Assembly: GCF_020906275.1 (NCBI RefSeq)
Contig: NZ_CP086727.1
Location: forward strand, 1,984,001-2,048,000
DNA length: 64,000 bases
From: Parasphingorhabdus litoris DSM 22379
GTDB lineage: Bacteria > Pseudomonadota > Alphaproteobacteria > Sphingomonadales > Sphingomonadaceae
Direction of reading: 5' to 3'
Part shown: positions 44,660 through 53,919 of the stretch, in pieces
Layout of the letters: every line of letters begins with the position of its first letter
Position numbering within the stretch: position 1 is the stretch's first letter
Notes under the pieces: generated by a model
The model's input: only the letters and a program-made list of their open reading frames with translations
Databases searched by the model: none
Told to the model about the DNA's origin: nothing
Position numbers and translations under genes: made by a program

Positions 44660-46345
44660 TCAGGCTTCGATACCGTAGATATCACGCGCCGTTGCTGCTG
44701 TAATGTAGCCATTTCTTAAGTCGGACAAAACGCTTTCTTGCCGACGTTTTCTTGGCGGGCCATAACCACCACCATTGGCCGTAACCACCTGCACAACATC
44801 GCCTTTTTCAAGCCGCAAAGCCGTGCAAGATGAGTAGCGTTCTTCTTTACCATCTTTGCGAACAACATTGATATAGTTCGTGCTGCCCTGCAGCCCACCA
44901 TTTAGAGCCCATGGACCATTTTTAGAGCGCACATAAACCATTGATATCCACCAATCTTCGCCAATGATGCGGTAGTCAAGATTTATTCCCTTTCCGCCGA
45001 TATATTGACCTTCGCCACCCGGCGCATCATTCAGGGATAGTCGATCGATCATTAGACCGTTGCGCTGTTCAGCAACTTCGACAGGCACATTAAAGGTTTC
45101 ACCGTGCTGACCGGTGTAAAGCGCATTAACGCCGTCACTATCTAGGCTTGCTCCCCAACCTCCCAGTTGCGGTTCGACTATTGAATGTTCCTTTCCCGTA
45201 TCGGGGTGTTTGCCTCCCAAGAATGTTCCGCAGATCGATCCATAATGGCCTGCGGTCAGATGCTGCTCCATGGATGGAGCCAACGCTTTCCAGATAAGAT
45301 CAAACAAAATCATACCTGTTTCATAATACACACTCGTAGCGGCCGGATATTGTGCGTCAAAAATTGATCCTTCGTCAGTCAAAACCTCAACTGGTCGAAA
45401 AGATCCTGCATTAGCAAAAGACTGAGGATCAGTTATTGCTTTAAAGATCATTTGAGCATCCACAATAGTGGCATCTTTAGACGAGTTAAGCGCATTTCCC
45501 CCCTGTTTTGGATTGCCGCGTAAATCAACGGTAAAGGCATCTTCAGTGATTGCCACAACTGCCCTCACAAGACGGCCATCCTCCAGTTTCTCAGTCGCTG
45601 AGTAGACGCCCTTCGGAAGCTTTTTAAGCCCATTGCGGGCCATGACTTCGCCCAGTGCTATATATTCAGCGATCGCGACACGCACCGTTTCATCCCCATA
45701 TTTCTTGATGAGCGCCTGCAAACGCTTTTCACCTGAACGCATGGATGCAATGCCTGCCCAGAAATCACCGACGGTGATATCCGGCACACGTGAGTTGCCT
45801 GCCAGAATATCTATAACTGATTGATTCTCTTTTCCTTCTTCAATAACTTTAATGCACGGTAACTGAAGACCTTCCTGATATATATCCAGCGCATCCACAC
45901 TGATACTGCCAGGAAAAGTTCCTCCTACGTCTACCCAATGGGCCTTGTTGGCGAGCCAGCTTATGATTTGCCCCTTGGAGAACACAGGCTGCATCAGCAC
46001 GACGTCATTCAAATGGCTAACGCCACCATGATGCGGAATGTTAGTAGCAAAGACGTCACCTGGTTTAATATCACCAGGCTCCGCAAATTTCTGCATGACC
46101 GATTTAATGCCTGGTGCCAGCATGCCTACAAAGCTAGGAATTCCAGAACCCGAACTCGCCAGTTCACCCTCAGCATCCATCATCGCAACGCCAAAATCGA
46201 GTACTTCATAGATGATTGAACTCATCGCTGTCTTGCGCATGGTTGCAAACATTTCATCGGTAATAGCACGCAGCGAACTTTGTATAATCTCTATCGTTAT
46301 AGGGTCATGTTCAATCACTTTCAGTGTTGTTTTTGCCCTGGCCAT
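44660..46345 (-). CDS. Hydantoinase B / oxoprolinase family subunit
   Basis: The 561-residue protein belongs to the HyuB family, the catalytic partner of HyuA in ATP-dependent hydantoinases, 5-oxoprolinases, N-methylhydantoinases and acetone/acetophenone carboxylases. Typical elements are EIIQSSLRAITDEMFATMRKTAMSSIIYEVLDF, GVAMMDAEGELASSGSGIPSFVGML, DVFATNIPHHGGVSHLNDVVLMQPVF, and the C-terminal IDRLSLNDAPGGEGQYIGGKGINLDYRI and GDVVQVVTANGGGYGPPRKR. The exact substrate cannot be read from the sequence. It follows the HyuA gene by 12 bases and is the last gene of the minus-strand cluster that starts with the regulator at 56926. Confidence 0.9.
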   Translation of the reverse strand: MARAKTTLKVIEHDPITIEIIQSSLRAITDEMFATMRKTAMSSIIYEVLDFGVAMMDAEGELASSGSGIPSFVGMLAPGIKSVMQKFAEPGDIKPGDVFATNIPHHGGVSHLNDVVLMQPVFSKGQIISWLANKAHWVDVGGTFPGSISVDALDIYQEGLQLPCIKVIEEGKENQSVIDILAGNSRVPDITVGDFWAGIASMRSGEKRLQALIKKYGDETVRVAIAEYIALGEVMARNGLKKLPKGVYSATEKLEDGRLVRAVVAITEDAFTVDLRGNPKQGGNALNSSKDATIVDAQMIFKAITDPQSFANAGSFRPVEVLTDEGSIFDAQYPAATSVYYETGMILFDLIWKALAPSMEQHLTAGHYGSICGTFLGGKHPDTGKEHSIVEPQLGGWGASLDSDGVNALYTGQHGETFNVPVEVAEQRNGLMIDRLSLNDAPGGEGQYIGGKGINLDYRIIGEDWWISMVYVRSKNGPWALNGGLQGSTNYINVVRKDGKEERYSSCTALRLEKGDVVQVVTANGGGYGPPRKRRQESVLSDLRNGYITAATARDIYGIEA

Positions 46346-46357
46346 GTTGAGCTTCTC

Positions 46358-48418
46358 CTATATTGTAATATGCAAGTTACCATATTGATCAACCGTTGCT
46401 GATTGGTCGGGAAAAATGACCGTCGTAGTACCTGACTCTTCGATCACGGCCGGACCTTTGATATTTGCTCCCGCGCCCAATTTTTCGCGATTATAGATCA
46501 CAGTCTTGACAATTCCCGCCTCATCAAAGTCAACATCCCTCATCTCTTTGATAGCACCCTTGATATCCATATTCTCGGCGATCGCGGAGAGCTCAGGCTT
46601 TTCGATCGTCGCATAGGCAGCAAGATGAAAACTCACAATCTCGACATCATTGTCCAGTCGATATGTATATTCACGTTCATAGGCATCACCAAAATCGCGA
46701 CGTAATAAATCTATACTCTCTTCGGCGAATTGCGAAGATGTGATTGGTACGCGGACAGAGTGTTCCTGTCCTTCGTAGCGCATATCTAGAAAACGTTCGA
46801 AATAGATGTCATCATTGCTGAAACCTTCTTCAGTGAAGGAAGCCAAGGACTCATTTTCCATTTCCACAAAGGCCTTACTCATAGCAGCAGCCTTCAGTAT
46901 ATCGAGCGGCATCGGGCTGGTTCGCACATAGTCGCGACGCAGATCGGATAACAGCATTCCCCAAGCAGAAAAGACCGCAGAATGCGCAGGTACGATGACT
47001 TTTGGAATATTCAGTTCCTTGGCCAACGCGGCAGCGTGCATTGCACCGCCACCGCCAAAAGCGACCATGGTGAAATCGCGCGGATCATAACCGCGGTTGG
47101 TTGAAACCAATTTCAGTGCATTAGCCATATTGTGATTGGCAATGCGAACAACGCCGCGCGCAGCATCCCGGGGGGGCAAATCGATCCTGTCACCCAATTT
47201 TTCAAATGCTGCATAGACTTTTTTCATATCCGCCTGAATTTCTCCGCCAATGAAATAGTCCGGATTGATACGGTTTAGCATCAAGTTGGCATCGGTGGTC
47301 GTCGGCTCGCTTCCTCCTTTGCCATAAGCCACGGGCCCAGGCAGTGCGCCTGCGCTCTGTGGTCCGACATGCATTTTGTCATAATTGTCGATCCAAGCAA
47401 TTGAGCCACCACCGTTGCCGATCTCGACAATATCAACCACCGGCGTCATAATCGGATAGCCTGCAGACATCGTGGTTTTCTCGATCATATATTGGCTGGT
47501 TACTGAAACGCGGCCATTGTCAATGAGTGAACATTTCGCTGTCGTCCCGCCAACATCAAAGGCAATGATATTCTGGATATCCAATAGCTTGCCGAGCGCT
47601 GCCGCACCCAACACACCGCTAGCTGGACCAGACTCCACTGCCGTGATTGAAATTTTCTTGACGGACTTTACCGTATCGATACCGCCATTGGAGCGCATGA
47701 CATAAAACGAACCATCAAAGCCATTATCATGCAGCGCATCCTCCATATTGGAGAGGTATTTTTCGGCTATGGGTTGTACATATGCACACAGAGCAGCTGT
47801 GTTACTTCTTTCATACTCCCGCCATTCGCGCGACACGTGATGTGAGGCAATAATCGCAACGTCAGGCCAGAGTGATTTAATCTCTGCTGCCAGTGCTTGT
47901 TCATGATCGGGGTTCGCGTAGGAATGAAGCAAGCAAACCGCAATTGCCTCCACCCCTTCCTCCTTAAAATCAGTCAGTATGGGGGGCAGCTCTTCCAAAG
48001 CCAGACCTTTGATTACCTTGCCTTTATAGTCCAATCGTTCTGTAATTTCTCGGCGCAGATAACGCGGAATGAAAGGTTCGGGTTTTTGATAGCGTAGGTT
48101 GAAAAAATCAGGCCTATTACCGCGTGCTATTTCCAAGATATCACGAAAACCACGCGTCATTATCAGCCCGGTTTTCACACCTTTGCGTTCGGTCAACGCA
48201 TTAATGACAACAGTTGACCCATGAGCAAAAAATACCATTTCTGCAAAGGAGATATTCGCATTTTTCAGCGTATCAAGAACGCCTTCTTCAAAATTTGGCG
48301 GGGTAGTATGACCCTTTTTAGTTTGGATTGACTCAATGGCACCGGTTTGGTCATTGACTTCGCAATAAACCAAATCGGTAAAAGTCCCTCCTACGTCGGA
48401 AGCTGCTCTAATCTTCAT
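46358..48418 (-). CDS. Hydantoinase A / oxoprolinase family subunit
   Basis: The product is 686 residues from the start at 48418, which opens with the ATP-binding ASDVGGTFTDLVYCEV of the actin-like ATPase fold. The second phosphate loop AFDVGGTTAKCSLIDNGRV and the GNGGGSIAWID segment are also present, and WREYERSNTAALCAYVQPIAEKYL is a HyuA hallmark. These subunits use ATP to activate cyclic amides or ketones, and with HyuB open lactam or imide rings, or carboxylate. The upstream frame to 48484 has no signal and is not part of the protein. It lies 98 bases after the TonB-dependent receptor gene and is coupled to HyuB. Substrate candidates are 5-oxoproline, hydantoins or other cyclic ureides. 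Confidence 0.9.
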   Translation of the reverse strand: MKIRAASDVGGTFTDLVYCEVNDQTGAIESIQTKKGHTTPPNFEEGVLDTLKNANISFAEMVFFAHGSTVVINALTERKGVKTGLIMTRGFRDILEIARGNRPDFFNLRYQKPEPFIPRYLRREITERLDYKGKVIKGLALEELPPILTDFKEEGVEAIAVCLLHSYANPDHEQALAAEIKSLWPDVAIIASHHVSREWREYERSNTAALCAYVQPIAEKYLSNMEDALHDNGFDGSFYVMRSNGGIDTVKSVKKISITAVESGPASGVLGAAALGKLLDIQNIIAFDVGGTTAKCSLIDNGRVSVTSQYMIEKTTMSAGYPIMTPVVDIVEIGNGGGSIAWIDNYDKMHVGPQSAGALPGPVAYGKGGSEPTTTDANLMLNRINPDYFIGGEIQADMKKVYAAFEKLGDRIDLPPRDAARGVVRIANHNMANALKLVSTNRGYDPRDFTMVAFGGGGAMHAAALAKELNIPKVIVPAHSAVFSAWGMLLSDLRRDYVRTSPMPLDILKAAAMSKAFVEMENESLASFTEEGFSNDDIYFERFLDMRYEGQEHSVRVPITSSQFAEESIDLLRRDFGDAYEREYTYRLDNDVEIVSFHLAAYATIEKPELSAIAENMDIKGAIKEMRDVDFDEAGIVKTVIYNREKLGAGANIKGPAVIEESGTTTVIFPDQSATVDQYGNLHITI

Positions 48419-48516
48419 AAACCTAATCCCATAAAATACATGGCAGCATGCAACGCATGAACTGGCATGAATGAGTGAGGGCAACCTACCTCTCAGGCAG
48501 CTCTCGTTGACTATAT

Positions 48517-50760
48517 TTAGAAGTTGATACGTCCTTCAATGCGCCAGATTCGAGGACTTGCGGCATGGGCAAATCCGCCTGTCACATATTCGGAGTTATA
48601 AGCCAAATCGTTCACGTTTTCGACGGATCCGATAAGCGACCATTTGCCATTTACATCTTCAATACCTGCCCGCAATCCAACCAAGTCAAGCGAACGGCGA
48701 GCGGTCGAATTTTCAGGATCCCAGAACTGTCGGCCACGCACTTCATAGTCCATACGACCAAAGAAACCCACAGAACCGGCAATCGCTGTACGATACTGCA
48801 AACCAGCATTAAAAGAAGCGTTGGGGACATAAGGCGCCTTATTGCCTACCAGCGTGGGGTCGAGCGAATAGTCCTTGATTTCACTGTCGCTAATCGCAAG
48901 TCCAAGATCTAAGTCCAGACCATCTGCCAGATTAGCAGAAAGCTCGAGCTCTCCACCGTGAATTTCAACTTCATCAATTCCCACCAATATCTGCGCTCCA
49001 ACGGCGCCGACAAAGACGAAATAGGGGGCGTTCTCCACCGTAGTATGATAAGCGCCAGCCGAGATCGTCAAACGGCCTGGCAGATTGAACTTCAGCCCCG
49101 CCTCGAGTGTTTCAGTATTTTCTTGATCGTAAATATCCGTAACACCAACTAAGCCCGCGCCAGCCGCAGCTGCGGCGACACCATTCTGATTAAATTGGCC
49201 GCTTCGAAAACCACGACCCCAAGACGCATAGATAGAGAAATCATCGGTGGCTAAATACCGGGCACTGACTTTGGGCTGAAATCGCGAAAAAGTTCGCCGA
49301 TTCACGGCGCCCGGTGTTCCTTGCGGAGCCAACAAATTTCCAGCAGCATCAAAGAAACCGTTCTGAAGGCTAACCGTCTGCTTGCGCCGATCCTCATCAT
49401 ATCGACCAGCAACGGCAATTTCCAACTGATCGGTCACATCATAGGCTGCATTGAAGAACAAGGCCCAGGCTCTGTCGTCATTGTCATCTGCAATAAATCC
49501 ATTGGTTGGATTAACTGCATTCCCAAGAAATGGAACTCGTAAAACGGGCAGCACGCCTAACCCCAGATCATCGCCTGTCGATGATGAAATAAACCGATTG
49601 ATATTCAAGTAGTAGCCGCCAACCATCCAGCGAAGCGCAGAATCATCGTATGATGTCAGCCTGATTTCTTGACTGACAGCTTCGACATCGACAAATTGCG
49701 TCTGCGTACCATCAGAGAAAGATATCCCGGGATTGACAGTAGTATTGGCGCTATAGGGAAACTGGTCGCCCCCTATAGATTGGCGAAGTTTATCCCAAGC
49801 CGTTGCCGATGATAGATTTCCAAAGCCAAGATCATAGTTGATTAGGAGGGATATCTGGCTAACCTTACGATCATCAAAACCCCTGTTGTTAGCCGAAAAA
49901 CGGCGTTGGACTGCGTTGGCATCAGCCAAGCTCGCAAAGCCAATGACCTCCCCTGTCACGGGGTCAGTCGTTACCCCTTGAAAGGTATAATTGAGAGCAT
50001 CGCCGTCATTTTCAGTATGGGTTGCACGTAAATCGATGGTAAGCTCATCACTTGGCGTGAAACGCAAATGACCCTTGACATTAAACTCATCGTAAAAGCC
50101 GACTTCATCGTCCAAAACTACGTTGGTAAAATAACCGTCCCGACTATAATAGCGTCCCGAAACTCGAAGACCCAACATGTCTTCTACTAGCGGACCTGAA
50201 ACAGACCCCTCAACGGAGTATTCCTCACCACTACCATAGCCACCCTTTACATATCCGCTGAATTCGTCGCTTGGATCTTTCGTATTGATGATGATAGCGC
50301 CGTTAGTGGCGTTGCGACCATAAAGTGCACCTTGTGGTCCCCGCAATACCTCTATGCTCTCCACCTCATAAAGTGGCTGGTCAAAACTGCGCGAGTTCAC
50401 TTGCAACACGCCGTCAATCAAAACGGCGACAGGCGGCTGCCCGTTACGTGTCTGAGAAACACCACGAATGGTAATGAAATTGGTTCCCGAATCCTGTGAG
50501 TTTGCAATGGAAACCCCAGGAGTGAGACCCAAAAAGTCATCAACCCGGTCTATACCTGCGGCCTCGATATCTTCCCCACTAAACACCGTGGTGGACAGAG
50601 GGGCTTCGATAAGACTCTCTTCACGACCGCGCGCTGTGACTATAATGATGTCATCGCTATTTACCTGCTCTCCGCCCTGTGCATAGACCTCGGAGCCAAC
50701 TGAAGAAAGTGATGTGGTTACCAAAAGAAAGGCGAGTGGAATTTTCGTTTTTGCTTGCAT
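48517..50760 (-). CDS. TonB-dependent outer membrane receptor
   Basis: The 747-residue protein has a signal peptide (MQAKTKIPLAFLLVTTSLSS to VYAQ), a TonB-box-like DDIIIVTARGREES, a plug domain (LSTTVFSGEDIEAAGIDRVDDFLGLTPGVSIANSQDSG, IRGVSQTRNGQPPVAVLIDGVLQ, YEVESIEVLRGPQGALYGRNATNGAIIINTKDP) and a beta-barrel ending in PRIWRIEGRINF with a terminal Phe. It resembles the sphingomonad receptors for organic substrates more than siderophore receptors, judging by the plug. The ATG at 50760 or 50763 follows AAGGAAG. The gene lies 171 bases after the cyclophilin and before HyuA, so it is probably the importer for the pathway's substrate; its ligand is unknown. Confidence 0.93.
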   Translation of the reverse strand: MQAKTKIPLAFLLVTTSLSSVGSEVYAQGGEQVNSDDIIIVTARGREESLIEAPLSTTVFSGEDIEAAGIDRVDDFLGLTPGVSIANSQDSGTNFITIRGVSQTRNGQPPVAVLIDGVLQVNSRSFDQPLYEVESIEVLRGPQGALYGRNATNGAIIINTKDPSDEFSGYVKGGYGSGEEYSVEGSVSGPLVEDMLGLRVSGRYYSRDGYFTNVVLDDEVGFYDEFNVKGHLRFTPSDELTIDLRATHTENDGDALNYTFQGVTTDPVTGEVIGFASLADANAVQRRFSANNRGFDDRKVSQISLLINYDLGFGNLSSATAWDKLRQSIGGDQFPYSANTTVNPGISFSDGTQTQFVDVEAVSQEIRLTSYDDSALRWMVGGYYLNINRFISSSTGDDLGLGVLPVLRVPFLGNAVNPTNGFIADDNDDRAWALFFNAAYDVTDQLEIAVAGRYDEDRRKQTVSLQNGFFDAAGNLLAPQGTPGAVNRRTFSRFQPKVSARYLATDDFSIYASWGRGFRSGQFNQNGVAAAAAGAGLVGVTDIYDQENTETLEAGLKFNLPGRLTISAGAYHTTVENAPYFVFVGAVGAQILVGIDEVEIHGGELELSANLADGLDLDLGLAISDSEIKDYSLDPTLVGNKAPYVPNASFNAGLQYRTAIAGSVGFFGRMDYEVRGRQFWDPENSTARRSLDLVGLRAGIEDVNGKWSLIGSVENVNDLAYNSEYVTGGFAHAASPRIWRIEGRINF

Positions 50761-50931
50761 CATTACTTCCTTCCAGAAATCGTCATTTTGCTTGCTTGAA
50801 CGTTTGAGATAGGCCGCTGGGAAACCCGCCTGCAATCTTGATAACGTATAGGTAGGCTCATTTTTGGTATGGCTCGCCCGAAAGCGACCTACTCTTTTGG
50901 TCAGGTCGCGTGCGGTTGTTTACGATAGATT

Positions 50932-51456
50932 CTATTTTACTATTCGCGCGCGGTGAATTGGTATTTCAACCTCAAGCATTTCCGATGCTTCTCTATGCAC
51001 AAATATTGCCCCTAACACGTTGAAGCCACTGACAATTCTTCCAAAACCTGCAAAGCCATGGCCATCGGAATGTCGTTCCCCACCTTCATCAAGGCTAGGA
51101 GTGTCTGCCATGCAGATAAAAAAGCTGCCATAAGTTTCACCAGGGTCGAAACGAGCAGCCGAAACGGTCCATTTTATATGCTGAATTCCCGTTTGTGATG
51201 TTGGTTCATGTGCAATGGGTGCAACAGGTTGATTATCTCCTGCCTTCAGACCACCTTGCACAACTTCAATTGGATGGTCTGGCCTACATTCAACATTGTC
51301 CTTTCCCACTATTCGAAAGATCGAACTACCATCGAAAGCGCCCACCTCAATCAAGGCCTTGAAATAGCCAGCAGTCACCGGAGCGACACCATGCATCAGC
51401 TCCATTGAAAACGGGCCATAGTCTGTTTCAAATTCTGCGATACAATTCTGTGTCAT
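50932..51456 (-). CDS. Cyclophilin-type peptidyl-prolyl isomerase
   Basis: The 174-residue protein matches the cyclophilin fold: CIAEFETDYGPFSMELMHGVAPVTAGYFKALIEVGAFDGSSIFRIV at the start, PIEVVQGGLKAGDN (the QGG motif), and the GSFFICMADTPSLDEGG and FAGFGRIVSGFNVLGAI ending. The usual FHRV is altered to IFRI, but the arginine follows, so activity is plausible. No signal peptide is seen, so it is cytoplasmic or exported by an unusual route. It is 32 bases after the avidin-like gene. A prolyl isomerase inside a secreted protease/avidin cluster may help fold the exported neighbours, or act on imported peptides. Confidence 0.88.
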   Translation of the reverse strand: MTQNCIAEFETDYGPFSMELMHGVAPVTAGYFKALIEVGAFDGSSIFRIVGKDNVECRPDHPIEVVQGGLKAGDNQPVAPIAHEPTSQTGIQHIKWTVSAARFDPGETYGSFFICMADTPSLDEGGERHSDGHGFAGFGRIVSGFNVLGAIFVHREASEMLEVEIPIHRARIVK

Positions 51457-51488
51457 TAGACGAACGCTATTCTATCTCTAGGATCAAA

Positions 51489-52439
51489 CTACTGCGATCC
51501 GATTCGTCTGAAACTGATCTTGTCCACTGTGGATTCAACAAAGCGACTGTTCCAATCCGTGGACGATAAATTATTTGTGAACAAGTTCATCGATGCTCTG
51601 TTTGATGGTGAAACCCCTCCCGCCATCGTCATCAGACCGTTCGCTGCTCCGTTGGTTTGATACAGCGACAAACTGACGCCTTGTTCTTTAACCATAACAC
51701 CAGGAACAAAATTTGAGAAATTATCCACCAAACCTTTGACGTTAAATGCTTCACCTGAGGCTTTGTTGAACAAACCACTTACTGTGCCATCTGCAATATC
51801 AGCCGTTAAGCGCAAGATATCTCCCGCACTATTTTGCCATGTCCCAGTCACCAAGTCAGATGCTTCGCTTTTATAAGGTATTGCCGGAGTCGGCGTGATC
51901 GGCTCACAATAGTTTGGCGGAGTTTTGTGGAACTGGATTGTTTCCGGCCACATTATAGGAGCCTGTTTGTTAAAACCCGGGAACGTAGCTGTCGCGACAA
52001 TCATGTTCATAATTTCTAGTGTTTCTTCAACAGTGTAAGGCTTTTGGCCGGGAACGCTAACGGTCTGTGCAGGATGAAGCTGCCCACCGAAATTCGACAC
52101 CCAATGCCATGAACCATCAGCTTTTGAAGCATCGACGTTAATTGCTCGCCAATACATGCTTAGTGCAACCGGGGTTCCGTTCGTTTTCTGGGGATCTTTT
52201 GCTGCTACCCCAATATAACCAGTAATCCTGTACGAACCCGCAGAACCAGTATGCGATGTGTACGTTCCCTGCACCAAGTTTCCAGGACCAGCAGTGAGTT
52301 CAACTTGAGAGCAATAGGAGTTATACCAAGTACCAGCAATGGACCCGCCATCCGATTTCCCGCTTTGAGCAGCTGAAACGCCAGTCATTGCGGTCAATCC
52401 GAATATCGCAATGGAATTTAGAAACCCGTTGACCTTCAT
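51489..52439 (-). CDS. Secreted protein with two avidin-like domains
   Basis: The 316-residue protein has a signal peptide (about 1-24, ending VSAA) and two avidin/streptavidin-like modules. Domain 1 (34-175) starts IAGTWYNSYCSQVELTAG, then LVQGTYTSHTGSAGSYRITG, VALSMYWRA (Trp97) and WHWVSNFGGQL; the Asn40, Ser44, Tyr60, Ser62 pattern matches streptavidin Asn23, Ser27, Tyr43, Ser45. Domain 2 (195-313) starts LVTGTWQNSAGDILRLTA, then TVSGLFNKASGEAFNVKGL, VSLSLYQT, and ends TDWNSRFVESTVDKISF, where Trp296 and Asp306 resemble streptavidin Trp120 and Asp128. Biotin binding is an inference: neither domain keeps every contact. Cys43 and Cys178 could bond. AGGAG precedes the ATG. The gene lies 64 bases after the pepsin-like gene. 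Confidence 0.82.
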   Translation of the reverse strand: MKVNGFLNSIAIFGLTAMTGVSAAQSGKSDGGSIAGTWYNSYCSQVELTAGPGNLVQGTYTSHTGSAGSYRITGYIGVAAKDPQKTNGTPVALSMYWRAINVDASKADGSWHWVSNFGGQLHPAQTVSVPGQKPYTVEETLEIMNMIVATATFPGFNKQAPIMWPETIQFHKTPPNYCEPITPTPAIPYKSEASDLVTGTWQNSAGDILRLTADIADGTVSGLFNKASGEAFNVKGLVDNFSNFVPGVMVKEQGVSLSLYQTNGAANGLMTMAGGVSPSNRASMNLFTNNLSSTDWNSRFVESTVDKISFRRIGSQ

Positions 52440-52503
52440 GACGATCTCCTAACTTGGATGCAAAGTTCGCTTTTGTTGATAATTGCTTGATTGCCGGCTT
52501 GGC

Positions 52504-53919
52504 TTAGGCCGATGCGGGTTTTACACAACTATATCCGGCGGGCTGCTCGCCCGTTGCCTTCCGAAAAACGGTCATATCGCCTTGGATAAGCTCCGGTTTA
52601 TCTTTCGTTTGAAGTACGTTGTAACTGTAACGGCTATACACAAGGTCCAGAACAGTTGAACCAACCAACAGGAATGGAAGCCCATCGAGGACGTGAACTG
52701 AAACTGCCCAAGTGCCCCTTTGATCGCCCTCTTCGATACGATATGAATATTGATCGGGAGCGAGAGTTAAGACCAGATGTTGTCCATCCACACCTTTACA
52801 GCTTTGGCCAATTTCAATTGAAATTGGTGGCAAGTTTGGATGATCTTTTGGTCCCCCTTTGCGATATTTCAGACTGGTCCATTTCTGTGGCGTTCCTTCA
52901 AAGGTTCTTTCAAATACCGGCATGCCGTTGCTATCGCGAACTTTTAGGAGCTGGTTCAAAATCGGAATGATATGAGCCGCATCGCCTTTAAAGCGGGATG
53001 ATCCTGTATCCAGAACAATCGTTGCACTTTCAAAAGCACCTAGCGAAGTTGACCCAACTTTCATTTCATGCAGCTTTGTACCCCACAGATAACCTAAAGG
53101 TGTTGAACGCGGGGGAAGATTTACAGCTGTCGACTTGTCGAAGACTTCGTAATTATCGCCTCCCATATAAAAGCTTCCAGATCGGGTGGGGCGGTCAGTA
53201 AACAGTGAATATTGAGGATACTGAAGTTTATCTGCGTTGAAATAGAGATCATAGAGCAGGAAGCTAGATGACAAGCCACTAGATATCTTTGAACCTTTTG
53301 GTTTTTCAACTGTTCCATCAAAGGTAGGACAAATCGGGTTTGCTGGAACCGACCATACACATCGTGAGTCCGAAGGCAGGGTAATGCCAGCTCCCCACGG
53401 CAAATATTCAAATTTCGGACCAGAATAATTCAAGGACAGGGTCAAGTTTTGGTCATAGCTGAGATAAGAGCCGTTGCCATCGGCAAGATTGTAAGTTCCC
53501 TTGCCAACACCTACCGCCATTGTTCCCCATGGCCCCCAACTGATGTCCATAGGTGACTCATCGATCCAAGCAATATTACCAGCCGCAGTATTAACTTTTT
53601 TGTGGGCATTGCATGCAGGCGTTGTGCATCTATCAGAGGTCGCCCAATTGAAATGCGATCCATTGTCTAGAACTACATCCATTTTGCTTTCCCCAATGCT
53701 GAGAGCATCAGTAAACCAGGGAGCAGCGCCGTTGCCCGACAATCCGCCTCGTTGCAGAGGAAGCTCGATGTAATTCATCTGGCTCCTAGGGTATTTATTG
53801 CCTTGTTCTTCAGCAGCGTTAACTGAACCCGATACCAATGCCGAGAAGCACAAAAAGGAAATCATATGTGAAAACTTGCAGCCATAGGTATGGGAAAAGC
53901 CTGAAGAATTTTTGACCAT
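52504..53919 (-). CDS. Secreted pepsin-like (A1 family) aspartic protease homologue
   Basis: The 471-residue protein starts with a long N-terminus and hydrophobic signal (MISFLCFSALVSGSVNAA at 19-36). It follows the pepsin fold: first catalytic loop VVLDNGSHFNWATSDRCTTP (Asp85-Asn-Gly-Ser88), CNAHKKVN as in pepsins, YSLFTDRPTRSGSFYMGGDNYEVFD as the mid-protein region, LWGTKLHEMKVGS, and the second loop TIVLDTGSSRF (Asp304-Thr-Gly-Ser307), ending with LPFLLVGSTVLDLVYSRYSYN, the hydrophobic-Gly motif. Pepsin homologues are rare in bacteria (shewasin type). The first motif has Asn for Thr/Ser, so activity may be altered. No propeptide is obvious. It is the first structural gene after the regulator and lies 64 bases before the avidin-like gene. 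Confidence 0.85.
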   Translation of the reverse strand: MVKNSSGFSHTYGCKFSHMISFLCFSALVSGSVNAAEEQGNKYPRSQMNYIELPLQRGGLSGNGAAPWFTDALSIGESKMDVVLDNGSHFNWATSDRCTTPACNAHKKVNTAAGNIAWIDESPMDISWGPWGTMAVGVGKGTYNLADGNGSYLSYDQNLTLSLNYSGPKFEYLPWGAGITLPSDSRCVWSVPANPICPTFDGTVEKPKGSKISSGLSSSFLLYDLYFNADKLQYPQYSLFTDRPTRSGSFYMGGDNYEVFDKSTAVNLPPRSTPLGYLWGTKLHEMKVGSTSLGAFESATIVLDTGSSRFKGDAAHIIPILNQLLKVRDSNGMPVFERTFEGTPQKWTSLKYRKGGPKDHPNLPPISIEIGQSCKGVDGQHLVLTLAPDQYSYRIEEGDQRGTWAVSVHVLDGLPFLLVGSTVLDLVYSRYSYNVLQTKDKPELIQGDMTVFRKATGEQPAGYSCVKPASA

